Positions 44,421 to 53,404 of a DNA stretch of 64,000 nt are shown here, in pieces. The position numbers and the translations under genes are program-made. Origin of the DNA: Candidatus Sulfopaludibacter sp. SbA3. GTDB lineage: Bacteria > Acidobacteriota > Terriglobia > Bryobacterales > Bryobacteraceae. The DNA lies in NCBI GenBank assembly GCA_945893365.1, contig CAMDED010000001.1:62001-126000 (forward strand), written 5' to 3'. Every line of letters begins with the position of its first letter. The stretch's first letter is position 1. The notes under the pieces were generated by a model. It saw only the letters and a list, made by a program, of their open reading frames with translations, had not been told where the DNA came from and did no database searches.

Positions 44421-45208
44421 TGAACGGTCTCCTCGCGCTCACGGTGTCGGACCTCGCCGCCTTGAAGGAGGCTCTGAGAACTGGGCGCCTTCCTGCGCCG
44501 TTTCTGCCCACGCTGATCGAAAGGATCGTCCCGCGTGCCGTGTCAGGCGACGTTTCAGCAGCGCTTCAGGGGATGATAGCCTCCGGTACCAACCGTGAGG
44601 GTCTCGTCGCCGCGCTCGAATTGCTGGCGGCCGCGCGCGCCCAACAACCGTCCATCGACGAAGTGATCGAACTCGTCACGACCGGTCCCGAGGCCGGCAC
44701 GGTGACAAACCGTGACACCCAGGTCGTCGTTCAAGAGTTATTCCGAAATGCCGAGCGCAGTGTTCTCGTCGCGGGTTATGAGCTGTATCAGGCGGAGCCG
44801 GTGTTTCGCACTTTGGCAGACCGAATGGGCGACCAACCTAGACCGACCGTACAAATGTTCTTGAACGTCAAGCGGCCATTTGGGGATACCACCACTGATA
44901 GTGAACTCATCGCCGCTTTCGGGTATCGCTTTCGCAACGAGCACTGGCCGACAGATCGAGCTTTGCCGGAGATCTACTTCGATCCCCGATCGCTCGCGAT
45001 CGACGCAAAACGGAAAGCGGTTCTTCACGCCAAATGTATTGTCGTTGATGGACGGACGGCATTCGTGTCGTCTGCCAACTTCACGGAGGCGGCCCAGGAA
45101 CGAAACATCGAAGTGGGCGTCCTGGTGCGATCACAAGTTGTCGCCGAACGTCTCATCACTTTCTTTTCCGCACTGATCGCCAGTGGTGCAGTAAGGCGAG
45201 CACTGTGA
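44414..45208 (+). CDS. drmC: DISARM PLD-family protein DrmC
   Basis: A 264-aa phospholipase D superfamily protein with a single HxKxxxxD motif, HAKCIVVDG (H205, K207, D212), followed by SSANFT, as in DrmC. A dimer would make the active site. The start is ATG 44414, with ATG 44420 as alternative; both overlap the drmB stop. DrmC is reported to be dispensable for part of DISARM activity. The gene converges with the minus-strand transglutaminase-like gene. Confidence 0.92.
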   Translation: MVMNGLLALTVSDLAALKEALRTGRLPAPFLPTLIERIVPRAVSGDVSAALQGMIASGTNREGLVAALELLAAARAQQPSIDEVIELVTTGPEAGTVTNRDTQVVVQELFRNAERSVLVAGYELYQAEPVFRTLADRMGDQPRPTVQMFLNVKRPFGDTTTDSELIAAFGYRFRNEHWPTDRALPEIYFDPRSLAIDAKRKAVLHAKCIVVDGRTAFVSSANFTEAAQERNIEVGVLVRSQVVAERLITFFSALIASGAVRRAL

Positions 45209-45294
45209 GGGCAGCCCTTTGGGAAGAGGAAGGGGACTCGCGCACAGATGCGAATCCTGACCGCTCCCAGAGAGTACTCGGGCGTTCGTCGCAT

Positions 45295-46467
45295 TTAGGA
45301 CAAGAGAATGAGTTCCATCTTTGCGCGGCGATCACGCTCCGGAACCTCGCCCATCCTGAAAGCCACAGCATGAGGATCGCGCGAGCCGGCGTCCGTGGTT
45401 GCCTCGCAGTAATAGAACTTCTGGCCAGAGAGGGGGTCTCGAAGGGCGAAAGCATCCGGCAGATCGTCGGCGCCGGCGACGGCAAGTGCCATATGGCCTG
45501 GGCCAGAGCCGTACTCCAGGGAGACCAAGCGCACCTCGTAACCCAATCTAACCAAACACGCTGCCGCCACAATGGCGTGATCCTCGCAGTCGCCGCGATC
45601 TTCGACCATCGTCTCTAATGGATACTTCGGGTATTCCGGTACGCCCTTGTCTTCGTGATCCAAGGCGTATCGGAACCGTTGGGCAAGCGCCAGGACGTTA
45701 TTTATTTCAGAGATAGTATGGAGACCATCCCTCTCGGTAATCTGCCTTAGCTGATGAGCCGTTTCGTCAATCTCGGGCGTGAGGCCGTCGCGAACGAAAC
45801 GTCCGTAATCGCCGACTGCCCTAACGCTGTGATCCCTAGAAAGAAGCATCTCGTACCTGCTCTTGGACGCCTGCACTCGGATTTCGTAGCCCGTTGCTGG
45901 TGACCCCAATACTCCCGGCTCTTTTCTAAAAAACCACGACATCGTAAGCGGGATAAGGTCTAAAGGGGAAGGCGGTTGCGGCATTGGCGTCGGCTCCGGG
46001 ATAGGTACAGGCGACGGGAAAGGCAGCGGGTCGTACTCATCGATTGGATTCGGCAGCGGCGGCTGTCCGACCAGCGCGAGCAAAACGGCGGTACTCGCTG
46101 CAAGCGCTTCGACAAGACCGTTGAGCCACTCTCCATGACTTCCGAGGGCTGCGCCCACGACCAGCATGATCCCTAACAGCAGGAACCATCGGTAGGGCCA
46201 ACGTCCGTGTACTCCGACATCCATGTCAGCAAAGCCGAGTCCCACCCAAGCGTCGGCAAACACCAACAGCCGACGAGCCAACCACAGTACGGCGGCTAGC
46301 ACCGCGTAGGAGGACATCAGGATGAATAGGTAAGTCAGGCCAGCAAGGAGTGATTCGAAAATACCCTCTCTTCCAGATACTCCCCAAAGGTAGCGCAAGG
46401 TATACTTCGCAGGTGTCAGAACCGCTCCCAGGAGAATGAGAGCGGCGGCTATCCGCGCGAATCTCAT
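45295..46467 (-). CDS. Membrane protein with transglutaminase-like domain
   Basis: A 390-aa protein with about four hydrophobic segments in the first 140 residues, then a proline-rich linker (PIPEPTPMPQPPSPL), and a C-terminal transglutaminase-like fold: EDRGDCEDHAIVAAA carries the catalytic cysteine, GPGHMALAVA the histidine, and YYCEATTD the acidic residue. The catalytic part would face one side of the membrane. It could be a protease or crosslinker. The start overlaps the preceding gene as ATGA, so it is the last gene of the tubulin-like operon. Confidence 0.7.
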   Translation of the reverse strand: MRFARIAAALILLGAVLTPAKYTLRYLWGVSGREGIFESLLAGLTYLFILMSSYAVLAAVLWLARRLLVFADAWVGLGFADMDVGVHGRWPYRWFLLLGIMLVVGAALGSHGEWLNGLVEALAASTAVLLALVGQPPLPNPIDEYDPLPFPSPVPIPEPTPMPQPPSPLDLIPLTMSWFFRKEPGVLGSPATGYEIRVQASKSRYEMLLSRDHSVRAVGDYGRFVRDGLTPEIDETAHQLRQITERDGLHTISEINNVLALAQRFRYALDHEDKGVPEYPKYPLETMVEDRGDCEDHAIVAAACLVRLGYEVRLVSLEYGSGPGHMALAVAGADDLPDAFALRDPLSGQKFYYCEATTDAGSRDPHAVAFRMGEVPERDRRAKMELILLS

Positions 46468-48551
46468 CCAGCCTCCCCGCGCGGCAAGGTGAGGCTGGAG
46501 CCGACCTTGAGACAGCCAAGCATCGCAAAGCTTTCGGGCTCTTCGATAGCGGCTGAGTCCAGTGCAACAATTCTATCGTGAAAGCGAATCAGAACTTCCG
46601 TAGGACCGTGCCAGGTTGCACGGAGGGGAGCGCGTCCGGCAAGCGCCGTTGCCCGCCGGTCGAGGTCGCGAACGACCCTATTCAAGAAGCCGGGTTCTTC
46701 TTGATCGCGAAATTCGATTAGATGCAGGAGGCTCAAATCGTCCAGGCGCGATTCGAGGTGCTTCTTTGCAAACTCTCGAAGGCCCGATACCGTCTGTGCC
46801 ATGCAATCTTCCCCATCAGTCGGATCGGGGACAAACTTTCCATCCCCTGCGGCTTTGGACTGCAGCGTCGCAAACGGGAGGTTTAAGGAATCGAGCAAAC
46901 TCGCCCGGAGAGCAACTGGTACGAGTCGTTCGACGTTAACGAGATCGGCCATAGCATCGGCCCCAAAGTCCCCCGCCATTGAGATGGCGAGTGTCGAAGC
47001 GATCCCAACCTGGGTCTGCAGCCTATGAACCTCGTCTCTGACACCAGTCAAGAGGTGACTGCGCACGCGGTCCAGAACAAGGATTAGGTTGTCCCTGGTT
47101 TGTGCTTCATACGTCAGCATCAGTGCTTCTTGGGCTGCACGAAGCGCAGAGTAGAGCCCCCGATAAGCACGTTCGAGCAGGCGAAATCCTAGGACCGCGG
47201 CAACAAGCAACGCAACCCCGAAAACCACCCAGCCGAGAACATTGCCTAAGAGCAGGGCCGCGAGATAGCGCATTCCTTCCGCGCCAAGCCAAGCCAGGAG
47301 CGCCACCCGAACCCAGATTGCAATCGCATTCGGCGCATTTCGGATTTCCTCTCGAAGCGCTTCGACAGCCCGGTCGAAGTCAGCATTCGCCGACCGGGCG
47401 ATGTCTGGCTGGACTTCGAGCACGGCCTGTGCCAACGATGCCCATGTCAGCAGGCGATCAGGTCCGCGTTCATAGTGATGCAGCCGTCTCACGTCCTCCT
47501 TGATCGCCGTGTCGAGTGACTCCAAGAGTTCGGACTCAGCAGCCTCAATCGCTTCACGCCATTGCCGGGCCTTCGTGAAATCAAATAGATCTCGAAGTTT
47601 CAGCAAAACGGCGATCCATCGACGTCTGGGGACACGTTCGAGTTCCGCCGTAATAATGCCCGATGGAAGGCCGATGTGCCACACCTCACCTTGATCCGCG
47701 GACAGTGTAAACGGAGTCCTTGCCAGCAGCTTTCGAGCCAAGGCCTCCGGCTTCACCAGCTCAAGAAGTTTAGCGCGCCTCAAATCGTCAAAAGCCGCCG
47801 CCGGTTGAAAGTTCTTCGCGTCCTTGAATTGGCGTTCTAGGAGTTTACCCGCTACTGGGCCTGATAACGCGTCTAGAAGCTCTTCGAGGCCACAGTCCAG
47901 GAATGCCCCCCCTATGTTCGTGATCGATGTGCCGGAAACTGAAGAGGAACCAACATGCCCGAGAATTTTCGAGCCGAAGTGGGGTTGATCGGCGACGGAA
48001 AGAAGGAAGACAAGCCGCGCCACTGTGGCAACGACGTCATTTGCCGATCGCACGCCAGCGACACGATCCTGTGTGGGAATTGAAATCGCACAATTCCAGG
48101 GGTGCTTGGAAACGACGTCATGGGAGATGATTTTGGCGGCCGGACCTTCGCCAAGTGCTACAATCGCCAACGTCGTCGTGTCGCAGAGGGGCTTGAGATC
48201 TTTACGAGCTTGCTCCAAGAACTGGGACGCCTGCGCGTCGTCCAAGTCCACAACGAAAACCACACTCAACCTCGGAGGTTGGCCCACACCGCGACCAGGA
48301 ATCTGGTACCCCATCTGTTCAAGCAGATCGAGGTTCTTGTTCGAGAGAAAGTGCTGGGCAATCTCCGTGAGGCCGGACTCCTTGTCCGTGCAGCACCAGG
48401 AAGTGACTGCCCGGCGATGTCCTTCTTCTGCTGTCCTAAGTAACCCTCTAAGTTCCGAGACTACACGAGTGCCCAGCGATCCAATTCCAACCACGAAAGT
48501 GAGATTGGCGACACGCGTGGAATGAGGAGATACGTCATCGAAACCCACCAT
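46464..48551 (-). CDS. Divergent tubulin/FtsZ-like membrane protein
   Basis: A 695-aa protein. The N-terminus NLTFVVGIGSLGTRVVSELR resembles the first loop of tubulin/FtsZ-like proteins, and VALGEGPAAK may stand where the GGTGSG loop would be, but the loop is degraded. Around residues 425-470 there are two hydrophobic helices with GNVLGWVVFGVALLVAAVLG, then long amphipathic helices. It follows the large tubulin-like gene after a 21-bp gap and could be a non-hydrolysing, membrane-bound partner. The assignment is tentative. Confidence 0.5.
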   Translation of the reverse strand: MVGFDDVSPHSTRVANLTFVVGIGSLGTRVVSELRGLLRTAEEGHRRAVTSWCCTDKESGLTEIAQHFLSNKNLDLLEQMGYQIPGRGVGQPPRLSVVFVVDLDDAQASQFLEQARKDLKPLCDTTTLAIVALGEGPAAKIISHDVVSKHPWNCAISIPTQDRVAGVRSANDVVATVARLVFLLSVADQPHFGSKILGHVGSSSVSGTSITNIGGAFLDCGLEELLDALSGPVAGKLLERQFKDAKNFQPAAAFDDLRRAKLLELVKPEALARKLLARTPFTLSADQGEVWHIGLPSGIITAELERVPRRRWIAVLLKLRDLFDFTKARQWREAIEAAESELLESLDTAIKEDVRRLHHYERGPDRLLTWASLAQAVLEVQPDIARSANADFDRAVEALREEIRNAPNAIAIWVRVALLAWLGAEGMRYLAALLLGNVLGWVVFGVALLVAAVLGFRLLERAYRGLYSALRAAQEALMLTYEAQTRDNLILVLDRVRSHLLTGVRDEVHRLQTQVGIASTLAISMAGDFGADAMADLVNVERLVPVALRASLLDSLNLPFATLQSKAAGDGKFVPDPTDGEDCMAQTVSGLREFAKKHLESRLDDLSLLHLIEFRDQEEPGFLNRVVRDLDRRATALAGRAPLRATWHGPTEVLIRFHDRIVALDSAAIEEPESFAMLGCLKVGSSLTLPRGEAG

Positions 48552-48572
48552 GGGATATTCTCGGTACTCGAT

Positions 48573-51500
48573 CTATTCCAAGTTCTTCCGATAGTCTCTG
48601 ATCGAATCGCGCTCTTGTTCGATCTGCTTGCCCAGTTTGTCGGCCTTGAAATCATCGAGGTAGGCCTCGTAGGAAGACAGTAGTGCCTTGACCGTTTCCG
48701 AGCCAACCGCCCTCACGTACTCTGACAGGCCAGCGAGAATAAACTCGATCTTCTTTGGTTCTTGCCCGAGCCTGGAGCATGCCTGAGTTCGTCCTTGGGC
48801 AAGGAGAAGGGATTCCTTGGGCTTCCTTTTCTTGAACTGGAACGCGATAGGGCCCGATTCGCCAGGGATCTTTTTTTCAGCCGATGGACCAAAGGCGGTT
48901 TGCCATTCCGTGTCCATTGGAACTTGGTAGGCACCGTCTGCTTCGTCCGGACCGCCTTCAAGGTTCATGTAATAGTAGTCACCTCGTTTTGCAACAAAAC
49001 CAAATGCCATTGCGATCGCGAAAACCTGGCGCGCGATTCTTTTCTTGTCGGGAAACAAGTCTGGAACGTCGGACAGGCTCTTATTCAGGAGTAGCGGGAA
49101 CGCCTTCTGTTTCACCGTCTGTTCGTACTTTTCCTTCCAGTCGGCAGCATCGCTCAAATACCACGCACAGGCGCCGTGAGTGTACCTGACAAGTTCGAGC
49201 TCGTATGGAGCACTGGTGGCAACCAGCGTCGCCGGTGCCGCCACGCCGCCACGAGTCGCTTTAGTATATTGGCTAACCCACCGGCGCACGTCCGGCGGAA
49301 ATCCCCCAGCATCACCGGAGTCAGACGTTTGCGGCATACAGCCAAGCGCAAGGTTTTGGTCGTATTGCATATTGACCTGGGGCAGCCTCGTGTTCCAGAA
49401 CGGCTGGCACATCTCAAACAGCTCGGCGAGCTTGACCGTTAGCGAACTCTGTCTGTCCGCCTTCGAGGAAATGTAATCCACAACGGTGAGGCTCTTGATC
49501 TTCGGGAAATAGAGATCAGCGGCTCTCTGACCGAATTCCTTCACCAAGCCATCTGTGTTCATCGGCAGGAGGCTCAAATAATAGGGCCGATCAGTGCCAG
49601 CCGCCTCCTTCGCGGCTTTGAGCAGTCTGGATGGCGGCACTCGATTCGCGTGATAGTACTCTTCCAGGAACCCGTGGTCGGTAACGTCCATTTCCACGAC
49701 GAAGTTTGAGGTTTCCCTGCGGCGTTCCAACCGAAGCGTATTCAGTCGACTATTAAGGGTCTTACCCAATGTCTCGCAGGTCGACACGAAGCTGTCAACG
49801 GCTTGCTTCCGAGCCGTGGCGAGAGAAATCAACTCGTCATAAACCCTAACCGCAGCGTTCCGGGCAACCGTTCGCAGTTCCTCCCGAGCAATAGACTGGA
49901 AGGCCCCGATTGCTTCTGCCTTAAATTTCTCATCCTTGCTGCTCATAAGGGCTTTGAGGCGACTCATTCCGCCCAAGGCTGCCAGCGCCTCGTCCATGAT
50001 CTTCGTTTTGGCCTTGCCTTCACTCTCGGTCCACGCGCTACTCTCGGTGAGCATCTCTCCACGGAGCGCGGTTGCTCTTGTTATCAACTCTTCGAGCACG
50101 CCTTCGCAACCGCGGGCGCCCAATCTTGCTAGGCAGTCATCCAACAATTCCTCCAACCAATCCCTGAGCGGATTCTCCAACACGGTGACCTTGCCTAAGT
50201 AGTAGGCCACATTTGCGGTAACGGCTGACTCGGCGGCCGGGAGGCTCTGGTGCTTGAACGTATCCACCTTCTGCCGGATCACGCTCACGAAATCGCGTGT
50301 CGACTTGTCTTTGCCGAAAGTTCTACCTACGCCTTCGCTCGCCTCGCTAATGAGTGTCTGCTTTTGGGGATGCTGGAGAAGGCGGTTCAGCACTTGGTCG
50401 ACAGGCCCTTGTTCATCCAACTGGTGCGTCGTCAAGAAGGTCCGCACCTCCTCTGCGCGTTTTGCGGTTTGCAGTTGGGTCTTCAGGATACCGTCCTCGA
50501 TGAGTTCGCGAAGTGTCGACCACGCGCAGTAGCGGGTCAACGCCTCAACCGGGAAACCCAGCCTCGTGTTCGCAAACGTACTGAAGTTCCGTGGCCGCTG
50601 CGTCTCGGGACAACGCGCGACTCCCCTTAGGGTGTTCAGGTTGCGCTCCACGCTGTGTGCGTTGACGCTGAACGGAGTCGCGTTTTCGTGCAGCAATAGG
50701 CGTGCGACCAGTTCGTACGCATCTTCTGTCTGAGAAAATGATTTGTCACTTTCATTCTTGTAGTCGATCAAGTAACAGAGATCGAAGAGTTGGCTCCCGC
50801 TGGGAAGCGTCAATGTTTCGCCCTCGGCGTTTATGATCGATTCAAGCCGGAGGTCGTCGCGCATATCTTGGAGCAGTTGGAGTTCCATCAACGCCGCATA
50901 CGCATTTGCGCGCATGATCCTGAGCTGCGACTCATCACCTTGAACTTTTTGGTCGTACGCATCCGGTAAAACAAAAATGCCGACCACTTTCGCCCGCTGC
51001 TTAGTGAGGGATCGCGCCAGTAGAGCGGCGTCCATATAAGCGCCGCTGCCGGTTCCGCCGGCAAGTGAGCAGACTATGTAGACCACGGGTTGCACAACCA
51101 CGGTGGCCGTTTGATTCGGAGCTCTGAGCTTGGTACTCAATCCCGAAACAAGTGTCTGGACTCGGTTCACCGCGGCCGTGAACGCAGTCTTCACATTCAA
51201 CATTGAGGCCAAAACGGCGATGCGTCCGACCGTGCGGATTTGACCGCAACCGTCCCCCTTGACTGCCTTTTCATAATACGCGGGCACAAGTTTTCCGGGA
51301 ATCTGGTCGAGAAGCCAGCGGTGGGCGTCTGGTTGGTCGAGCAGGGGCCGCAGTTGTTCGCCGCCGATGAAGCACTGCTCATTCTGTTCGACAGGCGCAA
51401 GGCCGGGCTTGTTTAGGAATGACGCTTCGTCCGCGTCGACGTACACGTACCCCACCGTCGGTAATTTCCCAACGCGTCGCAGGATCTTCTGTTTGGCCCT

Positions 51501-51695
51501 TCGGACGCACTCAATGCCGGTGCCACCGAGACCAATCAAGATTGCTGGATGGAATTGGACGCCACTCACGCCGCCGGCCTTCGTCTCCGCTCCCGTCGGG
51601 TCGACATCTACCGTCGCACCCAGTTCCTCCGGATCTCCCAGGCCCTCGGTCAAATCGATGTTCGCTGTTTCAGTTCTCAGCTTCGTGTCCGGCAT
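48573..51695 (-). CDS. Tubulin/FtsZ-superfamily protein (Tubulin_2-like)
   Basis: A 1,040-aa protein with the two GTP-binding signatures of the tubulin/FtsZ fold: ILIGLGGTGIECVRRAK (GLGGTG 55-60) and SLAGGTGSGAYMDAALLARS (GGTGSG 213-218). The remaining 800 residues are helical and unlike FtsZ. Large proteins of this type were described as FtsZ-like families thought to remodel membranes and are often next to vWA proteins. The ATG at 51695 is preferred because AGGAGG lies 10 bases before it; ATG 51704 is too near to that sequence. Confidence 0.8.
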   Translation of the reverse strand: MPDTKLRTETANIDLTEGLGDPEELGATVDVDPTGAETKAGGVSGVQFHPAILIGLGGTGIECVRRAKQKILRRVGKLPTVGYVYVDADEASFLNKPGLAPVEQNEQCFIGGEQLRPLLDQPDAHRWLLDQIPGKLVPAYYEKAVKGDGCGQIRTVGRIAVLASMLNVKTAFTAAVNRVQTLVSGLSTKLRAPNQTATVVVQPVVYIVCSLAGGTGSGAYMDAALLARSLTKQRAKVVGIFVLPDAYDQKVQGDESQLRIMRANAYAALMELQLLQDMRDDLRLESIINAEGETLTLPSGSQLFDLCYLIDYKNESDKSFSQTEDAYELVARLLLHENATPFSVNAHSVERNLNTLRGVARCPETQRPRNFSTFANTRLGFPVEALTRYCAWSTLRELIEDGILKTQLQTAKRAEEVRTFLTTHQLDEQGPVDQVLNRLLQHPQKQTLISEASEGVGRTFGKDKSTRDFVSVIRQKVDTFKHQSLPAAESAVTANVAYYLGKVTVLENPLRDWLEELLDDCLARLGARGCEGVLEELITRATALRGEMLTESSAWTESEGKAKTKIMDEALAALGGMSRLKALMSSKDEKFKAEAIGAFQSIAREELRTVARNAAVRVYDELISLATARKQAVDSFVSTCETLGKTLNSRLNTLRLERRRETSNFVVEMDVTDHGFLEEYYHANRVPPSRLLKAAKEAAGTDRPYYLSLLPMNTDGLVKEFGQRAADLYFPKIKSLTVVDYISSKADRQSSLTVKLAELFEMCQPFWNTRLPQVNMQYDQNLALGCMPQTSDSGDAGGFPPDVRRWVSQYTKATRGGVAAPATLVATSAPYELELVRYTHGACAWYLSDAADWKEKYEQTVKQKAFPLLLNKSLSDVPDLFPDKKRIARQVFAIAMAFGFVAKRGDYYYMNLEGGPDEADGAYQVPMDTEWQTAFGPSAEKKIPGESGPIAFQFKKRKPKESLLLAQGRTQACSRLGQEPKKIEFILAGLSEYVRAVGSETVKALLSSYEAYLDDFKADKLGKQIEQERDSIRDYRKNLE

Positions 51696-51731
51696 GATAT
51701 TCATTCCTCCTAAGGCCGCGTTGCCCTTGGC

Positions 51732-52961
51732 TCATCCAACTCGCGAACCGACCTCTCCCTCATACTGCAAGCTATAAGCACCCAACTGAAACTGATCCCG
51801 ATCATACAGTTCGAGGCGGGTTACCGGCTGCCCTTTGAACTTCAGGCTTACCCCGTCCTCCGCCTCGATAACACAAAGTACTTGCCCTTCGATGCGCGCG
51901 GCGGTCAAGATCAGCCCATGTTCTCCAACGTCCGTCAAGACAAGGTCGCCTGTGGGCGGACCAATCCGAAGTCGCCTCTTGCTTGCCGCAGCAAGGTCAA
52001 AGGTGCGGGGTGCCTCGCCGGGCTTCCAGTATTGCAGAGCTCCGTGAGGTCTTGGCCGGCGTCGGAGCATCACGATAGCGATCCCGATCAAAACAATGCC
52101 AACGGCCACTGCCCCCCAGAGCAGAAGGGTTTGCCGTTTCATCTGGGGCTTCGCTTCTTCCTTTACCTGGCGCTTTCCGTCGTCAGCCGGGGCAGCTGCG
52201 CTACGCTTTTGTGCTTCCGCCTGTTCCGCTGCTTGACGAGCTTTTTCAGCTTCAATCTCTTTCAGGATCTCGGCCCTAACCTTGCTGAGGTCGGCGGCCG
52301 CAGTTCGCACAGGTCTATAATTCGGAAATTCGGCCGATCGAAAAGCCTCGTCCACGCCGCCGTCGATTTTGGGACCGAGCTGAACCTGCCACACGAACCA
52401 CGGCATCCCTTGGAAACGGCGAGCCACTTCGCTAAGACGAACCTCGGAAGCAGAGCCGCGGACTGCGGGTGGTGGATCGTTCAATCCATCAGTCAGGAGC
52501 ACCACGACCTTCGCGTGCTTGTTGGTACCTTGAGCTTCGTCGAGCCTCTTGGCTTCCTCCAAGCCCTTCTGTAGCGCGGCTGCAGTGTACGTCCATGGCC
52601 CTGCAGCCTTCATTACGTCGATCTCGCCGTGAATAGAGTCTTTGTCTTGTTGCCCGTAAATGGCTGCAGTCGGGCGGGACCGGACATCAGCGTCGTACGG
52701 AATCAGAAGGATGTTGTCGCCTGGGTTACTAGAGCTCACCAAATCCTTCAATGCCTTCTTTACTTCGGGGAAAATGTTCTGGCCCCCAGCTTTGCCGACC
52801 ATGGAGGCCGAGGTATCCACGATCAAGATCAGGTCGATCTGCGTCCTCGCCGGGGCTTGAGGTGCAGGTTGGGCCATAACCACGGAGAGGCCGCCCGTCA
52901 GTCCGCACAGAGCAACCATGAGTAGCCGAACACCTGCAGGGCGAAGTTGGAAGCGCATCAT
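51732..52961 (-). CDS. vWA-domain membrane protein with FHA-like C-terminus
   Basis: A 409-aa protein. It starts with a signal peptide (VRLLMVALCGLTGG... to AQPAP), followed by a von Willebrand A domain whose metal site is DTSAS (D49, S51, S53) with VVLLTDG further on. After a charged stretch rich in A, E, K and Q comes a transmembrane segment (LLLWGAVAVGIVLIGIAIVM), and the last 90 residues resemble an FHA domain (RRLRIGPPTGDLVLTD). The vWA part would lie in the periplasm and the FHA part in the cytoplasm. The start at 52961 overlaps the upstream stop and has GGAGG nine bases before it. Confidence 0.75.
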   Translation of the reverse strand: MMRFQLRPAGVRLLMVALCGLTGGLSVVMAQPAPQAPARTQIDLILIVDTSASMVGKAGGQNIFPEVKKALKDLVSSSNPGDNILLIPYDADVRSRPTAAIYGQQDKDSIHGEIDVMKAAGPWTYTAAALQKGLEEAKRLDEAQGTNKHAKVVVLLTDGLNDPPPAVRGSASEVRLSEVARRFQGMPWFVWQVQLGPKIDGGVDEAFRSAEFPNYRPVRTAAADLSKVRAEILKEIEAEKARQAAEQAEAQKRSAAAPADDGKRQVKEEAKPQMKRQTLLLWGAVAVGIVLIGIAIVMLRRRPRPHGALQYWKPGEAPRTFDLAAASKRRLRIGPPTGDLVLTDVGEHGLILTAARIEGQVLCVIEAEDGVSLKFKGQPVTRLELYDRDQFQLGAYSLQYEGEVGSRVG

Positions 52962-53404
52962 TTCGTGAATTCCTCCCAGAGTTTGCTTGCTTTCTCCGCG
53001 CCCAACATCAGGACGAGTTCGGCCTTGTTGCTTGCCCCAACGTACAAGGCCTCTGCACCTCCGGCGCGTGGTGATCCCGAATCTAAGGAGTAAGCGACGA
53101 GGCACAGCATCTTGGAATCGTTTGGGTCGGCCGTGAGCAGGAATACAGTCCCAGATGGAATACCGTCCTTGTGTTTAAGTCCGATGAGGACGGGGACACG
53201 CGCCTTGCCGTTCGCCACCGCGGGTTCGTCCGTGACGTGCCCAATCTTTACGCCAGCGAGGTACACCGCCTCCCCGCCGCGGACGCCCTCAGCGTTTCGG
53301 AACTCAACGGTGATGGATCTGCCGCCGATCCGGTCGCAGCTGGCGAGCGCGAAGCAACCAGCGGTGATTAGCAACAAGGCTCCAAGGTTAGCCTTAGCGG
53401 TCAT
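52958..53404 (-). CDS. MCE/MlaD-family lipoprotein
   Basis: A 148-aa lipoprotein: signal peptide LLLITAGCFALASC with lipidated C23, then an MCE-type domain (ITVEFRNAEGVRGGEAVYLA, GVKIGHVT). Single-domain MCE proteins bind lipids and act in transport between membranes. The ATG at 53404 was chosen to give the signal peptide; the upstream frame lacks a signal. It is the first gene of the operon, which suggests an envelope function for the whole set. Confidence 0.75.
   Translation of the reverse strand: MTAKANLGALLLITAGCFALASCDRIGGRSITVEFRNAEGVRGGEAVYLAGVKIGHVTDEPAVANGKARVPVLIGLKHKDGIPSGTVFLLTADPNDSKMLCLVAYSLDSGSPRAGGAEALYVGASNKAELVLMLGAEKASKLWEEFTK

Noticed and set aside
45205-45618. Plus-strand frame of 137 codons after drmC
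   Set aside because: It mostly lies antisense to the transglutaminase-like gene; considered as an extra DISARM gene but shows no family features.
51882-52574. Plus-strand frame of 230 codons
   Set aside because: Antisense to the vWA/FHA gene, with no recognisable start context.
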